Origin: Gaiellasilicea sp963811885
GTDB lineage: Bacteria > Actinomycetota > Thermoleophilia > Gaiellales > Gaiellaceae
Length of the DNA stretch: 64,000 bases
Assembly (NCBI GenBank): GCA_963811885.1
Contig: CAWETB010000015.1
Span: forward strand, 186,001 to 250,000
Direction: 5' to 3'
Shown here piece by piece: positions 43,930-52,955 of the stretch (position 1 is the stretch's first letter; each line of letters begins with the position of its first letter). The position numbers and the translations under genes are program-made. The notes beneath the pieces were generated by a model that made no database searches, was not told the origin of the DNA, and worked only from the letters and a program-made list of their open reading frames with translations.

Positions 43930-45177
43930 TGAGGGCGATCGCTCTGATCGACGGCGAGCACTACGCGCCGGTCGTGCGCGCCGCGCTCGAGGAGCTCCCG
44001 TACGACTTCGTCGCGGCGCACGTCGTCGGCGGCACCGAGAAGCTGCGTGGGGACGCCGACTACGGCGTCGGCGTCGCGGCCGATCTGGACGCGGCCCTCG
44101 CCGAGCACCGCCCGGAGCTCGTCGTCGACCTCTCCGACGAGCCCGTCCTCGGGCCGAGGGAGCGCTTCCGGCTCGCCAGCCGCGTCCTCGCGGCCGGGCT
44201 GCCGTACGTCGGCGCGGACTTCCGCTTCGACCCGCCCGCGCTCGAGCCGTTTCCGCTTCCGTCGATCGGGATCGTCGGCACCGGCAAGCGGGTCGGCAAG
44301 ACGGCGATCACGGCGCATGCGGCGCACCTGTACGCGCGCGAGCGCAAGGTCGTCGTCGTCGCGATGGGCCGCGGCGGGCCGCCGGAGCCCGAGGTCGCCG
44401 ATATCCGTCCCGACCTCGATCAGCTGCTCGAGCTCTCGCGCGGCGGCCGGCACGCGGCGTCCGACTACCTCGAGACGGCGGCCCTCGCGGGCGTGACGAC
44501 CGTCGGCTGCAATCGCTGCGGCGGCGGCCTGGCCGGGGCGGTGGCCGTCTCCAACGTCCGCGAGGGCGCGCGCATCGCGGCCGGGCTGGCGCCCGACCTC
44601 GTCCTCTTCGACGGCAGCGGCGCTGCGATCCCGCCGGTCGAGACGTCGCGCCGGATCCTCGTCGTCAACTCGGCGAGCGACCCGGAGGTGGCGACCGGCT
44701 ACCTGAACGAGTACCGGCATCTCGTCTCCGACCTCGTCATCCTGACGATGGCGGAGCCGGGAACGGGCTGGGAGGAGCTGCACCGACGCGCGCTCGCGCT
44801 GGCTCCGGCCGTCGTCGCGACGACGCTGCGGCCGCGGCCGACTGCGGACATCGCGGGGCGCAAGGTCGCGTTCTTCTCGGCTGCGCCCGAGTCGGCCCAT
44901 GCCATCTTCGCGGCGCATCTGGCGGAGGAGTACGGCGCCGACGTCGTCCACGTCTCGGGCGCGCTCGCCGACCGCGAGACGCTGCGCTCCGAGCTGGAGG
45001 AGCGTCGACGCGGAGGTCTTCCTCGTCGAGCTGAAGGCGGCGGCGATCGACGTCGTCGCCGAGGCGGCGAGCGAACGTGGGGTGGAGGTCGTGCTCGCGG
45101 GAAGCGACGTGCGCGCGGTCGACGGCGAGGATCTCGATGCCGAGCTGTTGCGGCTCGCTTCGGAGGCAGCCGCATGA
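43929..45177 (+). CDS. cpgS: Cyclic 2,3-diphosphoglycerate synthetase-like protein (frameshifted near 45003)
   Basis: 416 aa after repair. P-loop 'GIVGTGKRVGKTAITAHAAHLY' in the middle, N-terminal 'ALIDGEHYAPVVRAALEEL' and 'ELVVDLSDEPVL', C-terminal 'AAAIDVVAEAASERGVEVVLAGSDVRAVD', matching archaeal cyclic-DPG synthetase (ATP-dependent cyclisation of 2,3-diphosphoglycerate). The break at GAGCGTCGAC is closed by one CG (EERVDAEVFLVEL). Its TGA overlaps the ATG of the kinase that makes its substrate, which supports the call. Confidence 0.85.
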
Positions 45178-46094
45178 GCGAGCGGCGCAAGGGCGAGCGG
45201 AACCTCCTCGGCAGCGCCGAGTCGCCGTACTCGAAGGGCCTGATGGCGCGCGCGCTGACCGCGGTCGGCCTGCGCGAGGACGAGGCGTACGAGCTGGCGC
45301 GCCGGACGGAGTCCGATCTCGCCCAGCGCGGGGAGGTCTCGGTCGATCTCGACCGACTGCAGGAGCTCGCAAGCGACTTCCTCGGCGCCGACCGCGGCCC
45401 CCGCGCGGTGCGGCAGCTCCGCCGCATCCGCGACCTCCAGGAGCTCGATCTGCCGGTGATCCTGCTCGTGGGCGGCGGCACGGGCACCGGCAAGTCGACC
45501 GTCGCCACCGAGGTCGCCTACCGCCTCGGGATCACGCGCGTCACGTCGACCGACTTCGTCCGCCAGACGATGCGTGCGTTCTTCGCCAAGGAGTTCATGC
45601 CGTCGATCCACTACTCGAGCTTCGAGGCCGGACTCGGCCTGACGAAGGCCGAGGAGGAGGAGTCGGGCGACGCGGCGCTGCTCGGCTTCCTCGACCAGAC
45701 CCGCAACGTGCTCACCGGCGTCGAGGCCGCGCTGCAGCGGGCGCTCGACGAGGGCTGGTCGATGGTGCTCGAGGGCGTCCACCTCGTGCCCGGGATGATC
45801 ACGACCGAGCTCAAGGGCGCGCTCGTCGTCCAGTGCGTGCTCGCGATCCACAACGAGGAGATCCACAAGACGCACTTCTGGATCCGCGACGCCCACTCCG
45901 ACGGCGTCCGGCCCGTCGACCGCTACATCGCCGGCATGCCCGAGATCCGGATGATCCAGGAGTACGTGCTCGAGCGCGCAGCGAGGAACGACGTGCCCGT
46001 GATCGAGAACGAGTCGCAGAACGACGCGATCGGCGCCGTCATGAACCTCGTGCTCGAACAGGCGGAGCGCGCCGCGCGCGGCGTTCCGCGATGA
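45174..46094 (+). CDS. pgk2: 2-phosphoglycerate kinase
   Basis: 306-aa kinase: an ATP-cone-like N-terminal domain ('YSKGLMARALTAVGLREDEAYELARR', to about residue 80) and a P-loop kinase with GGGTGTGKSTVATEVAYRLG. 'SFEAGLG', 'EGVHLVPG' and 'ENESQNDAI' fit the archaeal 2-phosphoglycerate kinase family, which makes 2,3-diphosphoglycerate. Overlap with the synthetase gene implies a dedicated two-step pathway from 2-phosphoglycerate to cyclic 2,3-DPG. Confidence 0.85.
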   Translation: MSERRKGERNLLGSAESPYSKGLMARALTAVGLREDEAYELARRTESDLAQRGEVSVDLDRLQELASDFLGADRGPRAVRQLRRIRDLQELDLPVILLVGGGTGTGKSTVATEVAYRLGITRVTSTDFVRQTMRAFFAKEFMPSIHYSSFEAGLGLTKAEEEESGDAALLGFLDQTRNVLTGVEAALQRALDEGWSMVLEGVHLVPGMITTELKGALVVQCVLAIHNEEIHKTHFWIRDAHSDGVRPVDRYIAGMPEIRMIQEYVLERAARNDVPVIENESQNDAIGAVMNLVLEQAERAARGVPR

Positions 46095-46101
46095 TCGTGC
46101 C

Positions 46102-47076
46102 GTGAGCGACCCCGCCCGCGACCCCTGCCCCTGCGCCCTGTTCGCCCGGGCGACCGAATGGGCGGCGCTGGCCGGCGCGCGCTGGCTCGGCCGCGACGAC
46201 CAGGACGCGGCCGAGGAAGCGGCCGAAGTGGCAATGCGTGCGGGGCTGGACCAGGTGCCGATGGCCGGCACGATCGTGATCGGCCCCGACGACGGGGACG
46301 TGCTGGCGACGGGCTCCGCCGTCGGCGCCGGGGGCGAGGCGTTCGACCTCGCCGTCGACGCGCTCGAGGGCCGCGGCGTCGTCGCGCGCGGCGGCACGGG
46401 CGCGATGTCGATGCTCGCTGTCGGCCCGCCCGGCAGCCTGCTGCGGCTGCCCGACATGTACATGCGGCGGATGGCGGTCGGGCCGCGTGCGCGCGATCAG
46501 ATCGACCTGACGAGGCCGGTCGCCGACAACGTCGCCGCGGTCGCGCACGCGTTCGGCCGCAACGCGAACGACATCACCGCGCTCGTCCTCGACCGGCCTC
46601 GCCACCACGATCTGATCGAGGAGATCCGCGGCGCCGGCGCCCGGATCAAGCTGATCCAGGACGGTGACGTGACGGCGTCGATCTCCGCCGCCATCCGCGG
46701 CACGAACGACCACCTCGCGGTCGGGATCGGCGGGACACGGCAGGCCGTGCTCTCCGCCGCGGCGCTCCGCTGTCTCGGCGGCGAGCTCCAGGCTCAGCTC
46801 TGGCCGACCACCCGCGCCGAGATCGAAGCCGCCAAGGAGCACGGGATCGAGGACGTCAACCGCGTCTTCACCTCCGAGGACCTCGCGCCGGGCGAGGTGA
46901 TCGTCGTCGCAACCGGCGTCTCGAACGGCGACCTCCTCCGCGGCGTCCGCTTCCTCACCGACAGCGCCCGCACCCACTCGCTCGTGATGTGCATGCGCTG
47001 CAACTGGGTCCGCTTCGCCGAGAGCATCCACTTCTTCGCGCGCGAGCGGAAGGAGGAAGTGCGCCTCCTCGGATAG
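46102..47076 (+). CDS. glpX: GlpX-like class II fructose-1,6-bisphosphatase, divergent active site
   Basis: 324-aa GlpX-family protein. Kept: 'DLAVDALEGR' (metal Asp and Glu of the DxLEG motif), 'VLDRPRH', 'GARIKLIQDGDV' (with the conserved late Glu/Asp region) and 'GIGGTRQAVLSAAALRCLGG'. Changed: the usual GEGExDEAPML segment that supplies another metal Glu reads 'IGPDDGDVLATGS'. Gluconeogenic activity is thus in doubt; it may hydrolyse another sugar phosphate or be regulatory. GTG start, 7 nt after the kinase gene. Confidence 0.85.
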   Translation: MSDPARDPCPCALFARATEWAALAGARWLGRDDQDAAEEAAEVAMRAGLDQVPMAGTIVIGPDDGDVLATGSAVGAGGEAFDLAVDALEGRGVVARGGTGAMSMLAVGPPGSLLRLPDMYMRRMAVGPRARDQIDLTRPVADNVAAVAHAFGRNANDITALVLDRPRHHDLIEEIRGAGARIKLIQDGDVTASISAAIRGTNDHLAVGIGGTRQAVLSAAALRCLGGELQAQLWPTTRAEIEAAKEHGIEDVNRVFTSEDLAPGEVIVVATGVSNGDLLRGVRFLTDSARTHSLVMCMRCNWVRFAESIHFFARERKEEVRLLG

Positions 47077-47085
47077 CCTGTGCTC

Positions 47086-47385
47086 ATGATCGACCGCGCA
47101 GAGATCGTCAACGCACTCCACACCGTCGAGGACCCCGAGCTCGGGATGGACATCGTCGAGCTCGGCCTCTTCTACGACGTCGAGATCGACGGCCCCAAGG
47201 TGAAGGTGATCCACACGCTCACGTCGATGGGCTGCCCCGCCGGGCCGATGATCCAGGAGGACATCCACAACGCGACCGCTGCGGTCGAGGGTGTCGGGGA
47301 AGTCGAGGTCGAGCTGACATTCGACCCGCCGTGGACGCCGGACAAGATGTCCGACGACGCCAAGTTCATTCTTGGCTTCGGCTAG
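47086..47385 (+). CDS. MIP18/SufT-like Fe-S assembly protein (DUF59)
   Basis: 99-aa MIP18-family protein: 'ALHTVEDPELGMDIVELGLFYDV' N-terminal half and 'HTLTSMGCPAGPMIQEDI' with the conserved Cys. SufT-type members help deliver Fe-S clusters or thus mature enzymes. ATG chosen because TAGCCT sits 6 nt upstream (47074-47079); a GTG two codons earlier lies inside that box. Last intact gene before the degraded region. Confidence 0.9.
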   Translation: MIDRAEIVNALHTVEDPELGMDIVELGLFYDVEIDGPKVKVIHTLTSMGCPAGPMIQEDIHNATAAVEGVGEVEVELTFDPPWTPDKMSDDAKFILGFG

Positions 47386-49232
47386 CTTTGCGGCTTGGCG
47401 CTCCCCGGCGTCGTGCAGGTCGTCGAATCAGGGCGTCTGCGGAGCTCAAGGATCTCCGCGGGCAAGGCGGCTGCGATCACGGCCGCAATAACCGTGGCGA
47501 GCGACCACTGATCGTCGCTCTGACGGAGGTCGAGCAGCACGCGGTACGGTCTTGCCACTGGTCACGAGCTCCAGCGTTACGGGCGCGCAAGGCCGGCGGC
47601 GACGATGGTCGAATGCCGTGCGGAATCGGCACGACCGACGTCTTGTTGCCCGAGCGCGAGGTTGGCGAGGAGCGCTCGCCGTGTCTCCCAGGGCTGACCG
47701 TTACGTCCTGAGGTTCACTTCGCGCTCGTCGGGCGATTCGGCGCACTGATCATCAAGCTCGGCGACCCCGCGACGCTCAGGAAGCTGCGCGTGGGATCAC
47801 GAGTAATGTAGTCGGCACTCGTCCGCGCATCCGAACGACAGCGTGACGATTGAGGCTTGGTCAGTGCGATTGAGAGCGACTCGACGGCGAGCGCCGGATC
47901 GCTAGACCCTAAGGCTCCGGCGCCGAACTGGCCCTCGGCCAGTCCGCGCAGTAGAAGGCGAGCCGCGGTGTCTCGTATGACGGCGGCGGCGTGCCGCGAA
48001 TGCTGCCGCGGCGAGCTGCGCGTCTTCCAGCGCCAGGTCGTCTGACTCGAGCGCGAGCCGGCCGACCCATCGCGTCGACGCGCTGCCGTACTTCGGGGAG
48101 TCCTCGCCGCATACAAGGCGAGCAGGCCAAGTGCGTCGCGGACGGAGACGAAGCCCACTCCTTCGCCGCGATCTCCGCGCCGACGATGTGCCGGCGCTCC
48201 AACGCACGCCGGTGGCGAGTCCACGCGAGTCCCTCGTGACACTTGCGTCTTGGCGCGGACTACAGGAAGGTAGCGATCACTCGAGCAATCCCGGGGTCAG
48301 AAGGGGACGAGGAAATGCACCCCATGCGGATTAGACGGCTCGCGTGCTCGGCCTGGCAGTTGCACTCGCAGTGCCGGCCGTGCGTCTTCGGCCAACGAAG
48401 TGACGAAGTAGAACGAGCTCACCGTGAACACCGTGAACGCGCAGCCGCCGCTCGCCTCGGCACCGAACGCGGGGAGCATCTTCGTGGCGATGGTGCAGGG
48501 CCGGTCTACGGCGCAGCCAACGCGGTCGACGGAACGCAGGCCGTATCTCGTCAAGCACAGCTTCCCGAAGGCGTCGGCAGAGGCTGCCCGCGACTGCGGC
48601 TTTCCGGGGCTGAACACGCTCTTCCCGAGCGCAACGGCTGCAGACGGCGTAGACGCTTCGCTTCAGGAATCCCGAACGGGGCGCGCGGACAGGGCAACGG
48701 TCGGTGATCCCTCCCGACGGATCTCCAGCGGGAACGACGGGCGCGTGCTGATCCGTGCACGCTCGACGCGGCCCGGTGTCTGGAGGGCGTAGAGCGTCCC
48801 ACTGGGGCCGCGGCGTGCGACCATCGCGAAGGGAAGCGCGGTGCGGATCGTCGGTCAAGGGCGACTGAATTCGCACGGTCGGTAGTCGTAATGACGACCG
48901 CCAGCGATAGAGACCGGCAGCCGGCACAAGGAGAAAGGCTCGTTGAACAGCGACGCACTCGACACTCCGGAGCTCCAGCTCGCCTTCTGGCAGACCATTC
49001 CCGCGCGCATACGACGCGACGGGCGAGGGCGTACCATGTTCTTGCGCGATCTGAGCGACAGGCACGCCCGTCCCGATTCGGCCAGACCAGCAGCCCTGTC
49101 GCCAGAAACACGAGGACCGCAGTCTTCTTCCGCATGTCTGGCCGACTACCCGGCCGGGAGCATGGAAAAACGCGAGTGGCGCTCCTATCGGCGCGGCCGG
49201 AGAGGCTCTAGAGTCGATTCGAACCCTCGACG
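47386..49232. other. Decayed, gene-poor region of lower GC
   Basis: About 1.85 kb without an intact, recognisable gene. Two lines I counted here (48241-48300 and 48841-48900) are 60% G+C, against 82% for one line in the flanking glpX gene. Open frames exist on both strands but overlap each other and have no family features; one 58-codon frame at 47382-47558 (reverse) contains a plausible peptide stretch. The clearest remnant is listed separately (47870-48230). Probably gene relics, possibly from transferred DNA. Confidence 0.55.
47870..48230 (-). pseudogene. Degraded helical protein gene
   Basis: Reading across frames on the reverse strand gives one coherent protein: 'RRALERRHIVGAEIAAKE', then 'GFVSVRDALGLLALY', then 'EDSPKYGSASTRWVGRLALESDDLALEDAQLAAAAFAA', then 'AARLLLRGLAEGQ'. 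This resembles a small all-helical actinobacterial protein of unknown function. The shifts here are of mixed sign and not at GCGC tracts, unlike those in the healthy genes, so I read it as true decay. Boundaries approximate. Confidence 0.45.
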
Positions 49233-49244
49233 AAGGAGGCAGTC

Positions 49245-49529
49245 ATGCCGCTTGCACGAGTCGTGTCCTTCGATGGCGTCAGCGCCGAACGAATGGCGGA
49301 GATGCAGAGCCGAATGCAGGAGAGCGATCGCCCGGACGATGTGCCGGCGCGCGAGATCATCGTCCTCAACGACGCGGAAAACGAGAAGTCAGTGGTCATT
49401 CTGTTCTTCGAGAACGAGGACGACTACGCGCGGGGCGACGAAGCATTGAGCGCGATGCCGGCCAGCGACACGCCGGGCAGGCGCGCGTCGGTCGGGAAGT
49501 ACGAGGTCGCGTATCGCATGACGCAATAG
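49245..49529 (+). CDS. Small ABM-like protein
   Basis: 94-aa single-domain protein with the pattern of the dimeric alpha/beta-barrel (antibiotic biosynthesis monooxygenase/Dabb-like) superfamily: 'ARVVSFDGVSAERMAEMQSRM', 'KSVVILFFENEDDYARGDEALSAMP', 'VGKYEVAYRM'. A good ribosome-binding site AAGGAGG (49233-49239) fixes the ATG. Enzymatic role unknown. First intact gene after the decayed region. Confidence 0.75.
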   Translation: MPLARVVSFDGVSAERMAEMQSRMQESDRPDDVPAREIIVLNDAENEKSVVILFFENEDDYARGDEALSAMPASDTPGRRASVGKYEVAYRMTQ

Positions 49530-49546
49530 AACGCGCCGCCCCGCGC

Positions 49547-50278
49547 TCAGGCGAGCTGCATCCAGACGAGCGCCAGCGCGAGCGCGACCATCCCGGCCGA
49601 GAGCGCGCGCAGCGCCGCCTCCGGCGCCCGTGTCAGGGCGTCCGCGTCGACCACGTCCTCGTGCCCGTCGCGGTAGCGGACCGTCCCGCTCACCTGTGTG
49701 ACGCGGCGTCGCACGGTCCGCACCTGGGTCGAGAGCGAGCGCTGCGCCAGGCTCGTCGCCAGCGCGAACGCCGCCGCGAGGAAGGCCTCGGGCCGCAGCG
49801 TCTCCGCCGCGCCCAGATACCCCACCAGCACCGGGAACGCCCCCCAGGCAAGCCCGAACCAGAGATCCGTGTGGAACACGCCTCCGAAGAGCTCGAGGGC
49901 GTAGGCGGGGACGAGGAACGCTCCGGCGGCGACGAACGGCAGCAGCCAGAGCGTCCACGCGAGCGCGGCGCCGATTCCGATCGCGACGGCCGCAACGAGA
50001 GATGCCGCTGCCAGCCAGATGAGCACGGGCCGCGGGATCGCCGTCTGCAGCGGGCGGCCGTGCAGTTCGTCGAGTGCGTGTGCGCCCACGCCCAGGGCGA
50101 GGGCGAACGCTGCGAGCCCCCAGAGCAGTCGCTCTGCATCCAGCTCCGGCGCGAGCGCGGCCCCGATCGCGACATAGGAGAGATGCCAGAGCGTGTACGG
50201 GAGATGGAGCAGGGTGACGTAGTCGCGCCAGCCGCCCCGCGCGAGCGCGTAGAACGCCGGACGGCGCTCGACGCTCAT
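49547..50278 (-). CDS. UbiA-like polytopic membrane protein
   Basis: 243-aa protein with about seven to eight membrane helices. 'GAHALDELHGRPLQTAIPRPVLI' resembles the first Asp-rich loop of UbiA prenyltransferases, but the second Asp motif is not clear. Its ATG overlaps the stop of the methyltransferase gene (ATGA), so the two should act together, perhaps on a prenylated quinone or lipid. Assignment as UbiA family is tentative. Confidence 0.65.
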   Translation of the reverse strand: MSVERRPAFYALARGGWRDYVTLLHLPYTLWHLSYVAIGAALAPELDAERLLWGLAAFALALGVGAHALDELHGRPLQTAIPRPVLIWLAAASLVAAVAIGIGAALAWTLWLLPFVAAGAFLVPAYALELFGGVFHTDLWFGLAWGAFPVLVGYLGAAETLRPEAFLAAAFALATSLAQRSLSTQVRTVRRRVTQVSGTVRYRDGHEDVVDADALTRAPEAALRALSAGMVALALALVWMQLA

Positions 50279-50991
50279 CCGCGTCTGCCCCAGACCACCA
50301 CGCCGCCGCCGAGGCTGAGCCGGCGCGCGTGGAGATCCGCCAGCCCGGCGTCCGACCACAGCTCGAGCTGGTGCTCCAGCGGGAGGCGCGCCTCGAAGTC
50401 GCGAATGCTCGGACCGAGAAAGCGTCCGACCTCGTGCCAACCCGGCGAGAGCAGGCGTCCCGCGAGCGGCAGGACGAGCCGAACGTAGACCTCCCAGAGC
50501 GCACGCACAACGCCTGCCGGCGGGACGCCGAACTCCAGCATCGCCACCGTTCCACCAGGACGCACGACGCGTGCGAGCTCGCGCAGCGTCGCGGCCGGAT
50601 CGTCGACGTAGCGCAACAGATAGGTGACGGTGAGAGCGTCGAACGACGCGTCGGCGAACGGCAGCGCCTCGGCTCGTGCCTCGTGCAGCTCGATCCTCGA
50701 CGCGAGTCCGCGGGCGGCGATGCGAGCGCGGGCGACCGCGAGCATGTCGGCGCTCCGGTCGACGCCGACGACGGAGCAGTCGTGCTGCCGGACGAGCTCG
50801 AGCGCGACGGCGCCCGTGCCGGTGGCGACGTCCAGCACCCGGGCGTTCGGTCGGAGCTCGAGCCGACCGACCAGGAAGCGGCGCCAGCGTGGGTCCTGGC
50901 CGAGGGAGAGGAGCCGCGAATAGCGGTCGTACGTCGGCCCGAGCGGCGCGAAGAGGGACGGCGCGACGCTGCTGCCCGGCTCCGGCGTCAC
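50275..50991 (-). CDS. Class I SAM methyltransferase, UbiE/MenG-like
   Basis: 238-aa Rossmann methyltransferase: SAM motif I 'VLDVATGTGAVALEL', acidic 'VVGVDRSADML', 'EALPFADASFDALTVTYLLRYV' and 'LARVVRPGGTVAMLEF'. The layout and 'FAPLGPTYDRYSRLLSLGQDPRWR' N-terminus resemble demethylmenaquinone methyltransferases. Middle gene of a three-gene operon with 4-nt overlaps at both ends. Confidence 0.85.
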   Translation of the reverse strand: MTPEPGSSVAPSLFAPLGPTYDRYSRLLSLGQDPRWRRFLVGRLELRPNARVLDVATGTGAVALELVRQHDCSVVGVDRSADMLAVARARIAARGLASRIELHEARAEALPFADASFDALTVTYLLRYVDDPAATLRELARVVRPGGTVAMLEFGVPPAGVVRALWEVYVRLVLPLAGRLLSPGWHEVGRFLGPSIRDFEARLPLEHQLELWSDAGLADLHARRLSLGGGVVVWGRRG

Positions 50992-51938
50992 GGGATCGTG
51001 AGCACGATCTTGCCGAGCTGCTCGCCGGCCTCGAGCCGCTCGTGCGCGGCGCGGATCTCCGAGAGCGGGAACGTCGAGTCGACGTGCACCCGCGCGCGGC
51101 CGGTGCGGACGAGCCCGTAGGCGCCGAGGAAGTCCTCACGCGTCCCCATCGTCGAGCCGTAGATCGTCAGCTGCTTCCACCAGAAGCGATGCAGCTGCGC
51201 CGGCGGGTTGGGGCCGCTGGTGGCGCCGCAGACGACGACGCGTCCGCCGGCCTTGACCGCAGCGAGCGAGTCCTTCCAGGTCGCCTCGCCGACCGTCTCG
51301 ACGACGAGGTCGACGCCGCCGAGCTCCTTCGCCGCAGCCGCCGCCTCGGCATGGGGGACGGCGAGGTCGGCTCCCCAGGAACGAGCCGTCTCGAGCTTGG
51401 CGTCCGAGCCCGAGGTGACGAGCGTCTTCGCTCCGATCGCACGGGCGATCTCGAACGCCGCCGTCGCGACGCCGCCGCCGATGCCCCAGATCAGGACCCA
51501 TTCGCCCGGCCGGAGCTGCGCCCGCGTGACGAGCATCCGGAACGCGGTCTCGTAGACGAGCGGGAAGGCGGCGGCCGTCTCGAACGAGATCCCGTCCGCC
51601 AGCGGAAAGACGTTCGTCTCGGGCACCGCGATCAGCTCCGCATGCGTGCCGTCGGTGTGCTCGCCGATCACGGTGATCCTGTCGCCGTGCTCGATACCCG
51701 GGTTGATGACGACGCGCTCGCCGGTGTCGACCCGGATGCCGGCGCCGTCCGCGCCGAGGATGCGCGGCTTCGGCACCGACGGAAGCCCTTTCCGCACCCA
51801 GAGGTCGAGGTGGTTGAGCGACGCCGCCCGTAGCTCCACGAGCACCTCGCCCGGCCCGGCGACCGGATCGGCGACCTCTTCGTACCGAAGCACCTCCGGG
51901 CCGCCGTCCTCATGGATCCGCACCGCCTGCACGGGCAC
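50988..51938 (-). CDS. Zinc-independent quinone oxidoreductase-like MDR protein
   Basis: 316-aa medium-chain dehydrogenase/reductase. GroES-like N-terminus ('GPGEVLVELRAASLNHLDLWVRKG'), then a Rossmann fold with 'VLIWGIGGGVATAAFEIARAIGA'. The catalytic-zinc Cys and the four-Cys structural zinc site of alcohol dehydrogenases are absent, which points to the quinone-oxidoreductase branch using NADPH. GTG start; 9 nt from the divergent queG start. Confidence 0.88.
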   Translation of the reverse strand: MPVQAVRIHEDGGPEVLRYEEVADPVAGPGEVLVELRAASLNHLDLWVRKGLPSVPKPRILGADGAGIRVDTGERVVINPGIEHGDRITVIGEHTDGTHAELIAVPETNVFPLADGISFETAAAFPLVYETAFRMLVTRAQLRPGEWVLIWGIGGGVATAAFEIARAIGAKTLVTSGSDAKLETARSWGADLAVPHAEAAAAAKELGGVDLVVETVGEATWKDSLAAVKAGGRVVVCGATSGPNPPAQLHRFWWKQLTIYGSTMGTREDFLGAYGLVRTGRARVHVDSTFPLSEIRAAHERLEAGEQLGKIVLTIP

Positions 51939-51947
51939 AATCCTGTC

Positions 51948-52955
51948 ATGACGGCTGCCGAGCTGACCCGGCTAGGCGACGAGCTCGGCCTGGACGCGAT
52001 CGGCGCCGCGCCGGCCGCGCACTACGAGGAGACGGAGCGCCACATTCGCGAGCGGAAGGAGCGCGGTCTCTTCGCGACGATGGGCTTCACGACGCGGCGG
52101 CCGGAGGTCTCCTGCCACCCCGAGGCGCTGCTCCCGGGCGCCCGGACCGTGATCTCGGCGGCGCTCTGCTACTACGCCGACGCCGATGAGCCGGGGCCGG
52201 GGGAGGGCAGGCTCGCCCGCTACACGTGGTCCGACCGCTACGCCGAGCTGCGCGAGAAGCTGGACGCGCTCGGGCGACGGCTCGGCGGCGGCTACCGCGT
52301 CCTCGTCGACGAGAACGACCATGTCGACCGCGAGGGCGCCGTGCGGGCGGGCGTCGCCTTCTACGGCAAGAACACGCTTGCGATCACCCGCCGCCACGGC
52401 TCGTGGGTCGTGCTCGGGACGCTCGTCAGCGACCGCGACGTCGAGGAGTCCGAGGCGCTCGACGCGGGCTGTGGCTCGTGCACGCTCTGCATCGATGCCT
52501 GCCCGACGGGGGCGCTCGACGAGCCGGGGACGCTCGACTCGACGCGCTGCCTCTCCTACTGGACGCAGGCGCCGGCGCCGGTCCCCGTCGAGTACCGGGC
52601 CGAGCTGGGCGCGTCCGTCTACGGCTGCGACATCTGCCAGGACGTCTGTCCGTGGAACCGCGGCGTCGAGAAGCGCCGGGCAGGGATCCGGCCGCCGGAC
52701 GACGCGGAGCCGGCCGTCTCGCTGGTCGACTGGCTCGAGGGCGACGGCGAGGAGCTCGTCGCCCGCTACGACAGGCTCTACGTGCCGAGGAACGATCCCC
52801 GCTGGCTGCGCCGGAACGCGCTCGTCGCTGCGGGGAATGTGGGCGGCGACCTCGAACGAGAGGCCGTGGCCACGTACGCGAACGGCGACGACGAGCTTCT
52901 CCGCGAGCACGCCCGGTGGGCGCTCGCCCGGATCGACGAGCGGAGCGGATCGTGA
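51948..52955 (+). CDS. queG: Epoxyqueuosine reductase QueG
   Basis: 335-aa iron-sulfur, cobalamin-dependent reductase for the last step of queuosine in tRNA. Two 4Fe-4S ligand sets are visible: 'CGSCTLCIDACPTGAL' and 'CDICQDVCPWN'; the N-terminal 'MGFTTRRPEV' and 'GKNTLAITRRHGSWVVLGTL' are typical; a HEAT-like C-terminus ends the protein. CACAAT lies 6 nt upstream of the ATG. No other queuosine gene is in the window. Confidence 0.93.
   Translation: MTAAELTRLGDELGLDAIGAAPAAHYEETERHIRERKERGLFATMGFTTRRPEVSCHPEALLPGARTVISAALCYYADADEPGPGEGRLARYTWSDRYAELREKLDALGRRLGGGYRVLVDENDHVDREGAVRAGVAFYGKNTLAITRRHGSWVVLGTLVSDRDVEESEALDAGCGSCTLCIDACPTGALDEPGTLDSTRCLSYWTQAPAPVPVEYRAELGASVYGCDICQDVCPWNRGVEKRRAGIRPPDDAEPAVSLVDWLEGDGEELVARYDRLYVPRNDPRWLRRNALVAAGNVGGDLEREAVATYANGDDELLREHARWALARIDERSGS

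Noticed and set aside
9794..45008. Programmed +1 frameshifting as a general mechanism for the broken genes
   Set aside because: Twenty sites share no slippery codon or downstream structure, hit essential enzymes and sit only at GC/CG tracts; a sequence artefact explains them better.
48424..48792. 122-codon open frame in the decayed region as a gene
   Set aside because: No ribosome-binding site, no -10 box at leaderless spacing and no family-like segments; frames on the other strand are equally plausible.
50988..51938. Zinc-dependent alcohol dehydrogenase
   Set aside because: The catalytic-zinc Cys and the four structural Cys residues are absent, so the quinone-oxidoreductase branch is preferred.
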